64,000 bases of DNA, from contig NZ_JABURL010000089.1 of NCBI RefSeq assembly GCF_014762705.1, positions 60,598-124,597 on the forward strand, given 5' to 3'. The number at the start of each line of letters is the position of its first letter. Within the stretch, counting starts at the first letter, position 1. Source of the DNA: Cyclobacterium sp. (GTDB lineage Bacteria > Bacteroidota > Bacteroidia > Cytophagales > Cyclobacteriaceae). The position numbers and the translations under genes were made by a program. This document shows, piece after piece, positions 55,901-64,000 of the stretch. The notes beneath the pieces were generated by a model. It was given only the letters and a program-made list of their open reading frames with translations. It did not search any database and was not told the DNA's origin.

Positions 55901-58900
55901 TGTGTTGGTAGCTGCTACGATTTTCTCAAATGGCAGGTCCTGGTTTTCAAAGGCTTCCATGCAATTGGTTTTTACCTGATCCAGGAAATCGGTGAATTTC
56001 ATCCCTTTTCTGATAAAAGACCTGATGGGTAAGGGGTTGATAAAATAGCCCAGGGCCTTTTCCAAATCCGGGTGCTGTCTCCCGGAGGTAGGTGTGCCTA
56101 CACAAAGCGTTTCCCGCTCAAAAAAGCGGTGCAGCCAGACCTTAAAAGCTGCCAATAAAGTCATGTATAGGGTGACTCCCTGCTGATTGCTCATTTGTTG
56201 CAATCGATTTTTCAGATTTTCCGGAAGGACGAAGGAAAGCTCAGTACCAGCATTATCCGTATTTTGGCCGCTGTATTCTCCTTCTCTATTCATGAGAGGT
56301 GTTATTCCCCTTAGTTTTGATGTCCAATACTCAAGCTGCGGTTGCAGCGTCTTTTCGGTAAGGTATTTCCGCTGCCAAAGGGCAAAATCCCGGTATTGAA
56401 CCGGTGGGCTCAGGACACATTTTTCTCCTTTACACGCTGCTTTGTAAAAATCTGCCAGTTCTTCCAGGAATAAAGGAAGCGACCAGCCGTCAAAAGCAAT
56501 ATGGTGAAAGGTGATTACCAGAACAGCTTCCATAGGACCAGCCGTTAACAGCCCGGCGCGTAACATATAATCCCTGCTCAAATCAAATGGCGCAGTGTTC
56601 ATCGATTGGATCTGCGCATGTAAATCTTCATAAGGGATGGGTGAGCTTTTCGCCAATTTCCAATTTCCAGGGTCCATCACCTGCTGATAGGGTTTGCCTT
56701 CCTTCTGTCGTATGACGGTACGCAGCACCTCGTGCCGGAGAAGCATTTGTTTCAGTGCCTTTTCCAAAGCCACCGGATCAATAGCTCCTTTCAACCTGAG
56801 AACAAGGGGAATATGGTACTGGTCCGAACCCTCAAGCAGGTCAATGACCCATAAACTTTCCTGGCTGTAGGAGAGAGGGACTTCTCCGATTTGCTTTGCC
56901 TCAGTTGTTTTGATGGGAGGTAAAGCCTTTTGCTGGCCATTTGACCTGATGATTTCTGCCATCCCGGAGATGGTAGGCGCTGAAAACAAATCACCAAGAC
57001 CAATAGCCGCATTCATTTCTCTGCGCACTGCAGCGAGCAATTTTATGCCCAAAATGGAATGTCCTCCTGCTACGAAAAAATCGGTTGTCGTACTGACTTC
57101 ATCCATGTTTAAAATCCTTTTCCAAATTCCACATAGGGCCAGTTCTACCGGGTCAGCAGGTGGCCTGGATTCCTTAATTTTCGGAGGTAAACCCATTTCA
57201 GACAGTTTATTTCTGTCTATTTTTTTATTTGCGGTCAATGGGAGGGCAGAGAGAAACCGCCAATTTCCTGGAACCATGTACCGGGGAACCACCTTTTCCA
57301 GGCTACCGGATACGTGTTCCTTTTTCACCGGATCAGACAGCAATGACAGGCTTTTCTCAGCCACCACATGGGCTAGCAACCGGGCTGTTCCATTTTGAGT
57401 TTTGCTCAAGGTGACTGCGGCGACTTTTACTTCCGCAAGACCATTTAGCGCAGCTTCAATTTCTTCCAATTCAATGCGGAATCCGTTAATTTTTACTTGT
57501 TGGTCGCGTCTTCCTGAAAAAGAAATCTTTCCATCAGGAAGCCATTTGGCCAGGTCACCTGATCGGTACATCCTTGCGCCTGGTTTTTTTGAAAAGGGAT
57601 CTGGTAAAAATCTGGTGCTCGTCAATTTTGGCTGATTAAAGTAGCCTTGGGCAACGCCTTCTCCACCAATAAAAACCTCCCCTTGCAGACCAATGGGAAC
57701 CGGAGCACCACTGTTATCTAAAATGTAAATGCTGGAGTGGGCATTTGGCCGCCCGATGGTCACCTTCTGATCTTCCCGGTCCAATTTTTCCACTGTCGCC
57801 CAGACTGTGGCTTCTGTTGGGCCATACTCATTGTATAGATCCACATGGGGCAGGAGATTATAATGAAGGGCAACCAGAGATTCGTTCAGGCTTTCTCCCG
57901 CAACGGTCACCCTCTTTACAGGTGCATTTGCCAATAGGTTTTCTTCCAGTAAAAACCGGTAAAATGAAGGTACACAGAGGAGGGTTTCAGTTTTGTTGAG
58001 ATGTAGACTGAGCTCGTCCGTGCGGTACAAATCTGCCGATGGGCAAAGCAGCAAGGTTCCACCAGCTGCCAAAGTTCCGAAAATGACCGCTACTGAGGAA
58101 TCAAAAGCAAAGGAAGGAACCAGTAATGAATTTCCGATCTCCGGATAACAGGTAATTCTACTTAAGGTAGATGTTGCCAATGCCTGGTGACTGACAGATA
58201 CTCCTTTGGGCGAACCTGTGGAACCGGAGGTAAAAATGACATAAGCAGGCAATTCCGGATCTATTTGAAGCGATAAAGCCCCTGCAGATTCCAGATAAAT
58301 TTGATCCATTTCACGGTCCGTCAACACCAGAGAGGTTGCTTGCTCAAAAAAGTGTAGGTGGACTGATTGACAGATCACCAGACTGGGGTGGACTGCTTCT
58401 GCCAGCAATTTGATGCGTACTTCAGGGTACGCTGGATCAATAGGTACATAGGCCGCACCGGCTTTCAATATACCCAGGAGACTAATGACCATTTCTTCGG
58501 AACGGGGCAGACATACCGGTACCTTATCCCCGGTTTTCACACCCTTTCGCCGTAGGTATCGTGCCATTTGTTCACTCTTTGCCTCCAGGGCCTGATAACT
58601 GATCTTTTCTTCGCCAAATTCCAGTGCTGTAGCCGCAGGCTTGGCGAATCTTTGGTTTGCTATCATGGTCAACACGCTGTGGACGGGTATTTGTCGGTTT
58701 TTTTCCGTGTTTGGTGACTTGCTAAACTGTAGTATGATCTGCTCCTTTTCGGCTTTGTCCATCAGCGGTAGCTGATCAATAGGTAATTCTGGCGCATGGG
58801 TAATTTCATGTACCAGTTGCTGGTAGTGTCTAATAAATCGCGAGATGGTATGTTGTGTGTAAAGCTGTGACTTAAATTCCACTTTTCCCTCTAGTCCTGA

Positions 58901-61900
58901 GCGGCAATCCCGCAATTCAAAAGTCAGGTCAAAGGTGGAAGTCCCATGGTCGGGATGCTGTTGGTTGACTTCGCAACCTTCAAGTTCCAGGGATTGTGTT
59001 AAGGCATCCTGATAGACGAACATTTGCTGAAACAAGGGATGCATGCCTTTTATTCGGGCTATTTCCAGGGACTCAACCAGCTTTTCAAAAGGAGTTTCCT
59101 GATGTTCAAATAACTCCAGGGCATTGTTTTTCACTTCCTCAAGCACTTTTGTAAAGGAATGATTACCATGGATTGTAGAGCGGAGCGGAAGGGTGCGTAC
59201 AAAATACCCGACTAAGGGCTGGAGGTTTTCCTGCTCCCTGCCTGATATAGCAGTACCAATACAAATGTCATTTTGCCCGGAGTACCGGTACAAAAGCACC
59301 TTAAATATAGCCAGCAGCGTCATGAACATTGTAGCGTTTCGCTCCCGGGCTATTCTTTTTACCGAATTATAAAGATCCTTGTCCAGGCTAAATCGGAGCG
59401 TTTTGCCCTCCTGCTTTTCCATCCTGGACCTTGAAAAATCCAATGGAAGGTGCAAGGGAGAAACACCTGCCAACTTTTTGTTCCAGTATTCAAGACCTGG
59501 CTTTATTGCATTTTGCCTTGCAAGGCTACGCTGCCATTGGGTATAGTCGGCATATTGGACTTGCAATGCAGGTAATTTTATGGCATCTTTTTTCAGAGAC
59601 TGCTTGTAGCCTTCGCTAAGCTCTTTTTTGATGATAGCCATGGACCAGGCGTCCGAGACCATATGGTGCATGGCAAGGACCAGCAGGTGATGGCCTTCAC
59701 TTACAGTGATTAAGGATGCCCTGAACATGCCTTCGGAACTGAAATCAAAAGGCTTGCGAATAATGCGGATTATCTTTTCTGTTACTTTAGGATCTGAAGA
59801 CCCACTATAACGAGCCTCTCCGTTTTCCCTTGTCATCCGCCATTTGGACAGTTTTCCGGGAACCTGTTCGGCAGTTCCATCTTCGTTTATGGCAATGCGG
59901 CTTGTCAGAATCTGATGCCGCACTAACAGGTTTTTCAGCGCATTTTCCAGTTTATTTGGCTTCAAATCTCCTTTGATCTGGAATACCTGAGACAGGTGGT
60001 ATGCCTCACTCCCTTCCAACTGGTGCAGAAACCACAAACCTTCCTGTCCATAAGATAGGGGAAAATTATGCTGTAGATTTTGAATTCTTTCCAACTTTAT
60101 GGTCTCGTGTTCCTGGCGTTTATCTACTAGTCTGGCGAGGGATTTAATTGTGGGATGATAAAACACCTCTTTTACTGAGATTTCCTTTTTCCACTCTTGC
60201 CTGATGGCAGCTGTCAAGCGCATAGCCAACAGGGAGTTCCCCCCCATTTCAAAAATATTATCCCGAATGCTGATCCCCTTGATACCGCTGAGATTTCCCC
60301 ATATCCCGAGTAATTTTTTTTCTATTGGTTGGAGGGCTACCAGTTGGTTTTTGGAGGGCTTGTACTGTGTTACCGGATCAGGAAGGGATTTTTTATCCAG
60401 TTTTCCATTGATGGTGAGGGGGAATATATCCAGGCTATGCCAAAGCGTGGGTACCAAATGCTGCGGTAAGGAACTTTTAAGAAACCCAGTCAATTTGGAC
60501 GGAGAAAGTGCTCCATTCGGTATTATATAAGCTACAATATGCTCCTGGCCGTTTTCGGTGGTATATGCAGTCACCTGGGCCTGCCGGACCGATTCGTGTT
60601 TTTCCAGTTCCGTTTCTATTTCCCCAGGTTCTATGCGGAATCCCCTTACTTTAATTTGGTTATCCGTCCGGCCAAGGTATTCAAGTTGAGCATCTGCAGA
60701 CCAACGGACCAGGTCGCCCGTGCGGTAACATTTTTTTTCCGTTTCACTAAATGGATTTGAAATGAATCTTTCGCTGGTCAATTGAGGCAGATTCAGGTAG
60801 CCTCTGGCCAGGCCGTCCCCGGCGATTAACAATTCACCTGTTTCTCCTTCATCCAGCAAATTCAGGTTTTCTCCCACAATGTACAATTGGGTATTTGAGA
60901 AAGGCCGGCCTATTGGGATCTTTTCATATTTCTCAGCCAAATCTAACTTGAAAATACACTTACCTATAGTTGCTTCTGTGGGGCCGTAATGATTGTAAAC
61001 GCTGCCTTGGTATTTTGCCTGGTGTAAGGCTTTATGTATGGCCAGGGGAAAGGGTTCTCCGCCAAACAACATCACTTTTTTAGCCAACGGAAGGTAATGA
61101 TCCCGGAGGTAGCTAAGCCATAGAGAGGGAACCACCTTTACACAATCGATTTCATTATTATTAAAATAGCTTGCCAGTATGTTTCCATTTTTGACTGCCT
61201 CATCAGAGATGATATGTAGGCCAGCACCAAGGATAAAAGCGCTGTGCAACAGGGAATGCCCGGCATCGAATACCAGCGGAGACATCAGGGCAAAGGACCG
61301 GCATTTCGAAAATCCGGCAGCCTCAATGATGCCAAAACAGTGATCCAGTAATGCCCGGTGTTCTATCATGACGCCCTTGGGTTTGCCCGAAGATCCGGAA
61401 GTATAAATCACATAAGCCAATTGCTCCGGAACTGGCCTGGTCTCCCTATTCCATTCAGGCAAGTTGGTTGTGGGCAATCCATCGATTTCAATGGCATGGA
61501 GTCCGGGCTTTTGAGGTAATTTTCCTGCACTATCCCTGCTATACAACAATACCCTGGCTTCGGTATCTTCAAGGATATATTGGATTCTCGATTCCGGATA
61601 GGACGGGTCAATGGGTACATACGCCCCACCAGCCTTTAGGATGGAAACTATTCCAACTACCGATTCCAGAGACCGGTTTATTAGCACCGGTACCAGGGAT
61701 TCACTTTTCACGCCCCTTTCTTGCAGCAGGTAGGCCAGCTTATTTGCCCTTGCATTAAGGGCCCCGAAAGTAATTTGCCTTTCCCCATCCACAACAGCAA
61801 GCGCCTCCGGATTTTTTTCAGCCTGCTGTTCAAATAGGTCAACTATGGTTTGATGGTCCGGATACAAGACGACTGATTCGTGCACATGATCCTGCTTCAT

Positions 61901-62008
61901 TTGAACTTTATTTTTTCCATTTCCCTTGTTTTGGCTTTCCCGGGCAATGGTACTTTGTGGCGGCAGAGGATGCCATCCGGTAAGGTTGTAATTGTTGGAT
62001 TTACTCAT
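52913..62008 (-). CDS. Three-module nonribosomal peptide synthetase, A-T-C-A-T-C-A-T-TE
   Basis: A 3031-residue assembly-line enzyme. Domain order by residue: A1 55-545, T1 560-632 (S592 in GGNSLL), C2 645-1085 (HHMVSDA, H781-H782, D786), A2 1108-1602, T2 1615-1690 (S1651 in GGHSIL), C3 1708-2140 (HHIAFDG, H1835-H1836, D1840), A3 2160-2672, T3 2685-2757 (S2720 in GGHSLA), TE 2772-3031 (S2851 in GYSLGG, D2878, H3007 in EGTHTEL). All carrier and condensation motifs look intact. There is no epimerisation, methylation, ketosynthase or starter condensation domain, so it should build a three-residue peptide and release it by hydrolysis or cyclisation. It begins with an A domain after a 50-residue leader. 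No transporter, MbtH or phosphopantetheinyl transferase gene is adjacent. Confidence 0.93.
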   Translation of the reverse strand: MSKSNNYNLTGWHPLPPQSTIARESQNKGNGKNKVQMKQDHVHESVVLYPDHQTIVDLFEQQAEKNPEALAVVDGERQITFGALNARANKLAYLLQERGVKSESLVPVLINRSLESVVGIVSILKAGGAYVPIDPSYPESRIQYILEDTEARVLLYSRDSAGKLPQKPGLHAIEIDGLPTTNLPEWNRETRPVPEQLAYVIYTSGSSGKPKGVMIEHRALLDHCFGIIEAAGFSKCRSFALMSPLVFDAGHSLLHSAFILGAGLHIISDEAVKNGNILASYFNNNEIDCVKVVPSLWLSYLRDHYLPLAKKVMLFGGEPFPLAIHKALHQAKYQGSVYNHYGPTEATIGKCIFKLDLAEKYEKIPIGRPFSNTQLYIVGENLNLLDEGETGELLIAGDGLARGYLNLPQLTSERFISNPFSETEKKCYRTGDLVRWSADAQLEYLGRTDNQIKVRGFRIEPGEIETELEKHESVRQAQVTAYTTENGQEHIVAYIIPNGALSPSKLTGFLKSSLPQHLVPTLWHSLDIFPLTINGKLDKKSLPDPVTQYKPSKNQLVALQPIEKKLLGIWGNLSGIKGISIRDNIFEMGGNSLLAMRLTAAIRQEWKKEISVKEVFYHPTIKSLARLVDKRQEHETIKLERIQNLQHNFPLSYGQEGLWFLHQLEGSEAYHLSQVFQIKGDLKPNKLENALKNLLVRHQILTSRIAINEDGTAEQVPGKLSKWRMTRENGEARYSGSSDPKVTEKIIRIIRKPFDFSSEGMFRASLITVSEGHHLLVLAMHHMVSDAWSMAIIKKELSEGYKQSLKKDAIKLPALQVQYADYTQWQRSLARQNAIKPGLEYWNKKLAGVSPLHLPLDFSRSRMEKQEGKTLRFSLDKDLYNSVKRIARERNATMFMTLLAIFKVLLYRYSGQNDICIGTAISGREQENLQPLVGYFVRTLPLRSTIHGNHSFTKVLEEVKNNALELFEHQETPFEKLVESLEIARIKGMHPLFQQMFVYQDALTQSLELEGCEVNQQHPDHGTSTFDLTFELRDCRSGLEGKVEFKSQLYTQHTISRFIRHYQQLVHEITHAPELPIDQLPLMDKAEKEQIILQFSKSPNTEKNRQIPVHSVLTMIANQRFAKPAATALEFGEEKISYQALEAKSEQMARYLRRKGVKTGDKVPVCLPRSEEMVISLLGILKAGAAYVPIDPAYPEVRIKLLAEAVHPSLVICQSVHLHFFEQATSLVLTDREMDQIYLESAGALSLQIDPELPAYVIFTSGSTGSPKGVSVSHQALATSTLSRITCYPEIGNSLLVPSFAFDSSVAVIFGTLAAGGTLLLCPSADLYRTDELSLHLNKTETLLCVPSFYRFLLEENLLANAPVKRVTVAGESLNESLVALHYNLLPHVDLYNEYGPTEATVWATVEKLDREDQKVTIGRPNAHSSIYILDNSGAPVPIGLQGEVFIGGEGVAQGYFNQPKLTSTRFLPDPFSKKPGARMYRSGDLAKWLPDGKISFSGRRDQQVKINGFRIELEEIEAALNGLAEVKVAAVTLSKTQNGTARLLAHVVAEKSLSLLSDPVKKEHVSGSLEKVVPRYMVPGNWRFLSALPLTANKKIDRNKLSEMGLPPKIKESRPPADPVELALCGIWKRILNMDEVSTTTDFFVAGGHSILGIKLLAAVRREMNAAIGLGDLFSAPTISGMAEIIRSNGQQKALPPIKTTEAKQIGEVPLSYSQESLWVIDLLEGSDQYHIPLVLRLKGAIDPVALEKALKQMLLRHEVLRTVIRQKEGKPYQQVMDPGNWKLAKSSPIPYEDLHAQIQSMNTAPFDLSRDYMLRAGLLTAGPMEAVLVITFHHIAFDGWSLPLFLEELADFYKAACKGEKCVLSPPVQYRDFALWQRKYLTEKTLQPQLEYWTSKLRGITPLMNREGEYSGQNTDNAGTELSFVLPENLKNRLQQMSNQQGVTLYMTLLAAFKVWLHRFFERETLCVGTPTSGRQHPDLEKALGYFINPLPIRSFIRKGMKFTDFLDQVKTNCMEAFENQDLPFEKIVAATNTERIIGQNPLFQVMCSLQEDSPVAHEAYHWGDQLELTALDSLQIKAKYDLSLIFTTTGQALKGKITCKTNKFGEDQPGQFVTEYRQILERISGDPEQNIGSLILPEANPQLSESAALPPFLSSDFIPVHKQISQAAERDPEKIAVVCNEQALSYHDLNQSANQLAHFLIEKGMGPGKVVGILMDRSIEMIIAILGTLKTGAAYLPVDTGLPEKRILYMLQDSCQLTISGKPFRKGVGLKGKLLEWDTFTAAKEHLPLSEPGLQTRAEDSAYIIYTSGSTGKPKGVVISHANLHHFLTAVSDSPGIHRDDRFLAVSSVSFDIAILETLLPYVYGAQCYVLDERQRKDPREVLLAFEKFEITTVFATPTHWKMLLEIGWEKRFENLRIISGGEALSLELAQKLLLRCKTLWNIYGPTETTVFSTIKEINASDKEISVGKPIANTKVYILNEHGLPVPEDQEGEVYISGAGVAKGYLNQPELSRKRFLKDPFDASGKHTMYKTGDLGKSLAEGEYAVLGRIDQQVKIRGHRVELEEIERVLKNEAKLKEVTVIYLQPEAGNGMLFGFINGTTETFAHNKWQQVLGLNVMEVSETVSSSWKKKLGAHLPAYMVPDRYWYLQKFPLTSSGKLDRRQLAEIAEIGLETNPHIDPESPGDPMDSAIANTWQKVLNLPRVNPTDNFFEIGGHSLAAVQVMAALESRFAIKLPLALFFKHPVLKDLSMAMQSQVTENQHWESLVPIKPEGSKTPLFMVHGAGLHVMPFYELTKKMDPDQPIFGLQAKGLDGKEQPLESIEAMAAHYIAEIESKAHQGPYILAGYSLGGIIAFEMAKQWRRSGKKIEALILLDTYVFPSDPVSFFDRLAFKFQKVWFDCSLLAHHPKLLLKKKKASWERKKSVLRSIFKKSENDGLSPLEQTLKDLKRRHREAMYRYQPAYYDGEVHLLRAKIPTNYFHDLRYLGWKPLVKKLTIHEVEGTHTELFSPENRKHLADTIQLILDRKT

Positions 62009-62393
62009 TTTAAAAATTGATTGTGTTGTTGGTTAAATATTCTTGCGGGCCTTCCAATGACTTTATTTCCTCCTATCGTTACCGGCAGATCGCCAAACAG
62101 GGCTGGATTGCTCAAACCGCATCACTGTGTAATACAGGTATTGAAGCACAAGGAATTACCTTCGCAAATACTGAAGACTGAATAACTTCAGGTATATACG
62201 AGCTATTCTGTACAATTGGATCATTTACAGATTGAAGGCCCTGGGATTCACGAAAGATTAGTTACAGAAAAAATTTGTGATTATTTTTAAACCGGAGCTT
62301 GAAACAAGTGTCCTTTTATGTCAGGGTAAAAATCCAAAAGTGCTGGTTTTGAAAATAGTGAGATTACAATTTTTTGAATAGAAAAACCATTCT
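62009..62393. other. 385-bp gene-free stretch upstream of the synthetase
   Basis: I see no gene, promoter consensus or strong hairpin here. It contains the upstream region of the synthetase gene and is A+T-rich near both ends. An exact TAnnTTTG element is not present ahead of the synthetase start. Confidence 0.5.
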
Positions 62394-62558
62394 CTAAAGA
62401 CTATTTACTATATCGGCAAGTTTCTGAGATGTAATTGGTTTAAAAATGAAATCAGAAACTTCTTTGGTGGCTTTTGCTCTGGACACATCGTCCGGAGAAA
62501 TGGTTGAGGAGCAGATTTTTAATATTTTTACGGTATTGTTTTTACATTCACAAAAAAT
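62394..62558 (-). pseudogene. Remnant of a response-regulator receiver domain
   Basis: A minus-strand open frame of 54 codons without an ATG encodes the C-terminal half of a CheY-like receiver: a strand KILKICSSTISPDD, helix DVSRAKATKEV, strand DFIFKP with the conserved lysine-proline, and the last helix TSQKLADIVNSL. The phosphorylation-site aspartate and everything N-terminal are missing, and the frame is closed upstream by a stop at 62559-62561. It looks like a decaying gene fragment. Receiver domains are usually about 120 residues. Confidence 0.7.
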
Positions 62559-62626
62559 TTAGTTTTTTTTATATTTAGAAATAAATAAAATTAATAAGTA
62601 TACACCCGTTGTTCGCTCAAAATTAT

Positions 62627-63859
62627 ATGAAAATGCCATTGAAATTTAATAATACAATCGTCTCCAGGATATGGCTCTTACTGTTTTTGTATGCTTGTTC
62701 ATCCCAGTCAAACAAGGAGGTTGAGATTTCCCCAACAGTTACAGCTGAATCGGTAAAACCAGTGATCATGGCCTATTATGTGCCAGAGCGGGATTATAAG
62801 CCAGAAGAGATTCCTGTTGAGAAGCTTACCCATATTATTTACTCCTTTACCCATGTGATTGAGGGGGAGATGAAATTCAGAAATGTAGAGGAAGCAGGTC
62901 CAAAGCTCCAGGCTTTGGTGAAGCAAAAGGAGCGCAATCCCGAGCTCAAGGTAATGATTGCCTGTGGAGGCTGGGGTGCGGATGGATTTTCAGATATGGC
63001 GTTAACTGAGGAGAGTCGTGCCAAATTTATCCAAAGTGCTTCGGAATTCATCAAATCGTATGAGCTCGACGGTATGGATATGGATTGGGAATATCCGGGA
63101 ATATCTGGTGCCGGCACCAGGGCCCGTGAAGCAGATACCCAAAATTTCACCGCACTGATGAAGGGTTTAAGGGAGATGCTGGACAGCTTCGATACGCCTA
63201 AACTGCTGACCTTCGCTTCGGCGGGTTGGAAGCGGTACTACGACCACATAGAGCTGAATGAGGTAATGAAATATGCCGATTATACCAATGTAATGACTTA
63301 TGACCAGGTATCCGGAGTTTCCGAATATACCGGGCACCATACCCCTCTTGGAGATGTGAGAAGTGAGGATATTGCAGGTACGCCATTTCATGCGTATCTG
63401 GATAGCTTGTACCTGAAAGGATCCAATTTAGATCCCCATCCCCGGTCTGCAGAAAAAATAGTAGATTTCCTGATTGGGGAAGGTGTTGATCCGGGTCAAA
63501 TAGTCATTGGAAGTGCTTTTTATGGAAGGGTTTGGAAGGGAGTTCCTCCTGAAAACAACGGCCTTTACCAACTCAGTGGCGGCATCCATATTGGCTGGAT
63601 GGCTTACCACCAAATCCGTAAAAAGTATGAACCGGACAATAGTTTTCAGCGCTATTGGGACTCGCTGGCTAAGGCACCTTATATGTATAACGCTGCGGAC
63701 AGCCTGATGGTATCCTATGACGATACCGTTTCTGTGAGCGCAAAAACGAAATATGCCCGGGAGAAAGGGCTGGGTGGTATCATGTTTTGGGAACTGGGCA
63801 ATGACACCAAGGAGCAGGGGAGCTTGCTTGATGCCATTTATAAAGCGGCACAGGAGTAG
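62627..63859 (+). CDS. Glycoside hydrolase family 18 (chitinase-like) lipoprotein
   Basis: A 410-residue GH18 enzyme with a lipobox (LYACSS, cysteine 24). The catalytic signature DGMDMDWE is at residues 148-155 with E155 the acid/base. Other GH18 marks are KVMIACGGWG on strand 3, YADYTNVMTYDQ on strand 6 and the terminal GGIMFWELGND on strand 8. It would cleave chitin or other GlcNAc-containing polymers at the cell surface. Start codons at 62609 (TTG) and 62633 (ATG) are alternatives; 62627 gives a normal lipoprotein signal. It diverges from the receiver remnant and shares no visible link with the peptide synthetase. Confidence 0.9.
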   Translation: MKMPLKFNNTIVSRIWLLLFLYACSSQSNKEVEISPTVTAESVKPVIMAYYVPERDYKPEEIPVEKLTHIIYSFTHVIEGEMKFRNVEEAGPKLQALVKQKERNPELKVMIACGGWGADGFSDMALTEESRAKFIQSASEFIKSYELDGMDMDWEYPGISGAGTRAREADTQNFTALMKGLREMLDSFDTPKLLTFASAGWKRYYDHIELNEVMKYADYTNVMTYDQVSGVSEYTGHHTPLGDVRSEDIAGTPFHAYLDSLYLKGSNLDPHPRSAEKIVDFLIGEGVDPGQIVIGSAFYGRVWKGVPPENNGLYQLSGGIHIGWMAYHQIRKKYEPDNSFQRYWDSLAKAPYMYNAADSLMVSYDDTVSVSAKTKYAREKGLGGIMFWELGNDTKEQGSLLDAIYKAAQE

Positions 63860-63877
63860 GGTGGATTTAATAAAAAA

Positions 63878-63896
63878 TGACGACTGGACCCGTCAT
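63878..63896. repeat. Short hairpin after the GH18 gene
   Basis: ATGACG (63878-63883) pairs with CGTCAT (63891-63896), 18 bases after the GH18 stop. No T-run follows. It may be a weak terminator or a chance palindrome. Confidence 0.3.
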
Positions 63897-64000
63897 CGGT
63901 AGAACTAATATTTTAAAAAATTTAGAAATCGGGATGACGATGGGCTTTTTGCATTATATGGGAATATAAACTTCTCATTGTTTAATGGATAATGGTGAGT

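Noticed and set aside
52913..62008. Hybrid PKS-NRPS or siderophore-type synthetase
   Set aside because: No ketosynthase, cyclisation or salicylate-type starter domain is present, and no TonB receptor or iron gene is adjacent.
1..64000. tRNA, rRNA, CRISPR array, insertion sequence, prophage
   Set aside because: None was recognised by eye on either strand; a covariance and repeat search would be needed to exclude them fully.

Overview
The window looks like chromosomal DNA of a Bacteroidota bacterium, most likely an aerobic, pigmented, possibly marine member of the Cytophagales (Cyclobacteriaceae-like). The supporting signs are a GldJ-type gliding lipoprotein, a probable type IX secretion C-terminal sorting domain, two TonB-dependent receptors with CarboxypepD_reg N-termini, Bacteroidota-type -7 elements (TAnnTTTG), and a carotenoid cluster led by an ECF sigma factor. 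The genus is an inference, since no rRNA is present. No tRNA, rRNA, CRISPR array, intact insertion sequence or prophage was seen.

Layout. 1-2.2 kb: a D-threonine-aldolase/D-serine-dehydratase-like PLP enzyme (cut by the left edge) and an M19 dipeptidase, closed by a perfect 23-bp hairpin. 2.4-7.6 kb: carotenoid operon of ECF sigma, crtI, crtB, a fused CrtYcd lycopene cyclase, ispH and crtW; no crtZ follows. 7.7-13.4 kb: TonB receptor, Omp85-like barrel, methyltransferase, TRIC-type channel, nagB. 13.4-21.6 kb: mainly minus strand, with a PAS/GAF histidine kinase, an aspartyl protease with PDZ, a plus-strand Fur regulator, then a probable cox3-like/hflK/hflC/SRPBCC operon. 21.7-37.5 kb: housekeeping and envelope genes (mfd, gldJ-like, a secreted Ycf48-type propeller protein, prfA, a DUF3365 haem lipoprotein, an M14 peptidase, tag, a beta-lactamase-fold hydrolase, a DASH cryptochrome). 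37.5-38.0 kb: two diverged copies of a hairpin-rich repeat. 38-47.7 kb: a TonB receptor, then divergently a three-gene set for periplasmic sugar or polyol oxidation (cytochrome c/PQQ-type dehydrogenase, sugar isomerase, PVC-type haem-binding dehydrogenase with HEAT repeats), then glyS.

From 47.7 kb on the content is accessory. It holds a frameshifted alpha/beta hydrolase, a CBM9-like lipoprotein, a sulfatase lipoprotein, a TPR-like exported protein, a palindrome-rich gap with an 80-bp element, and a 9.1-kb three-module nonribosomal peptide synthetase (A-T-C-A-T-C-A-T-TE). Upstream of the synthetase is an undetected-by-length remnant of a response-regulator receiver domain, then a GH18 chitinase-like lipoprotein.

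How the genes work together. IspH makes the C5 precursors, CrtB and CrtI make lycopene, CrtYcd cyclises it and CrtW ketolates it, so the expected end product from this cluster alone is echinenone or canthaxanthin. The oxidation operon would pass electrons from sugar or polyol oxidation to periplasmic cytochromes. The synthetase is the most novel element: a complete tripeptide assembly line with no tailoring, transport or MbtH gene within view.
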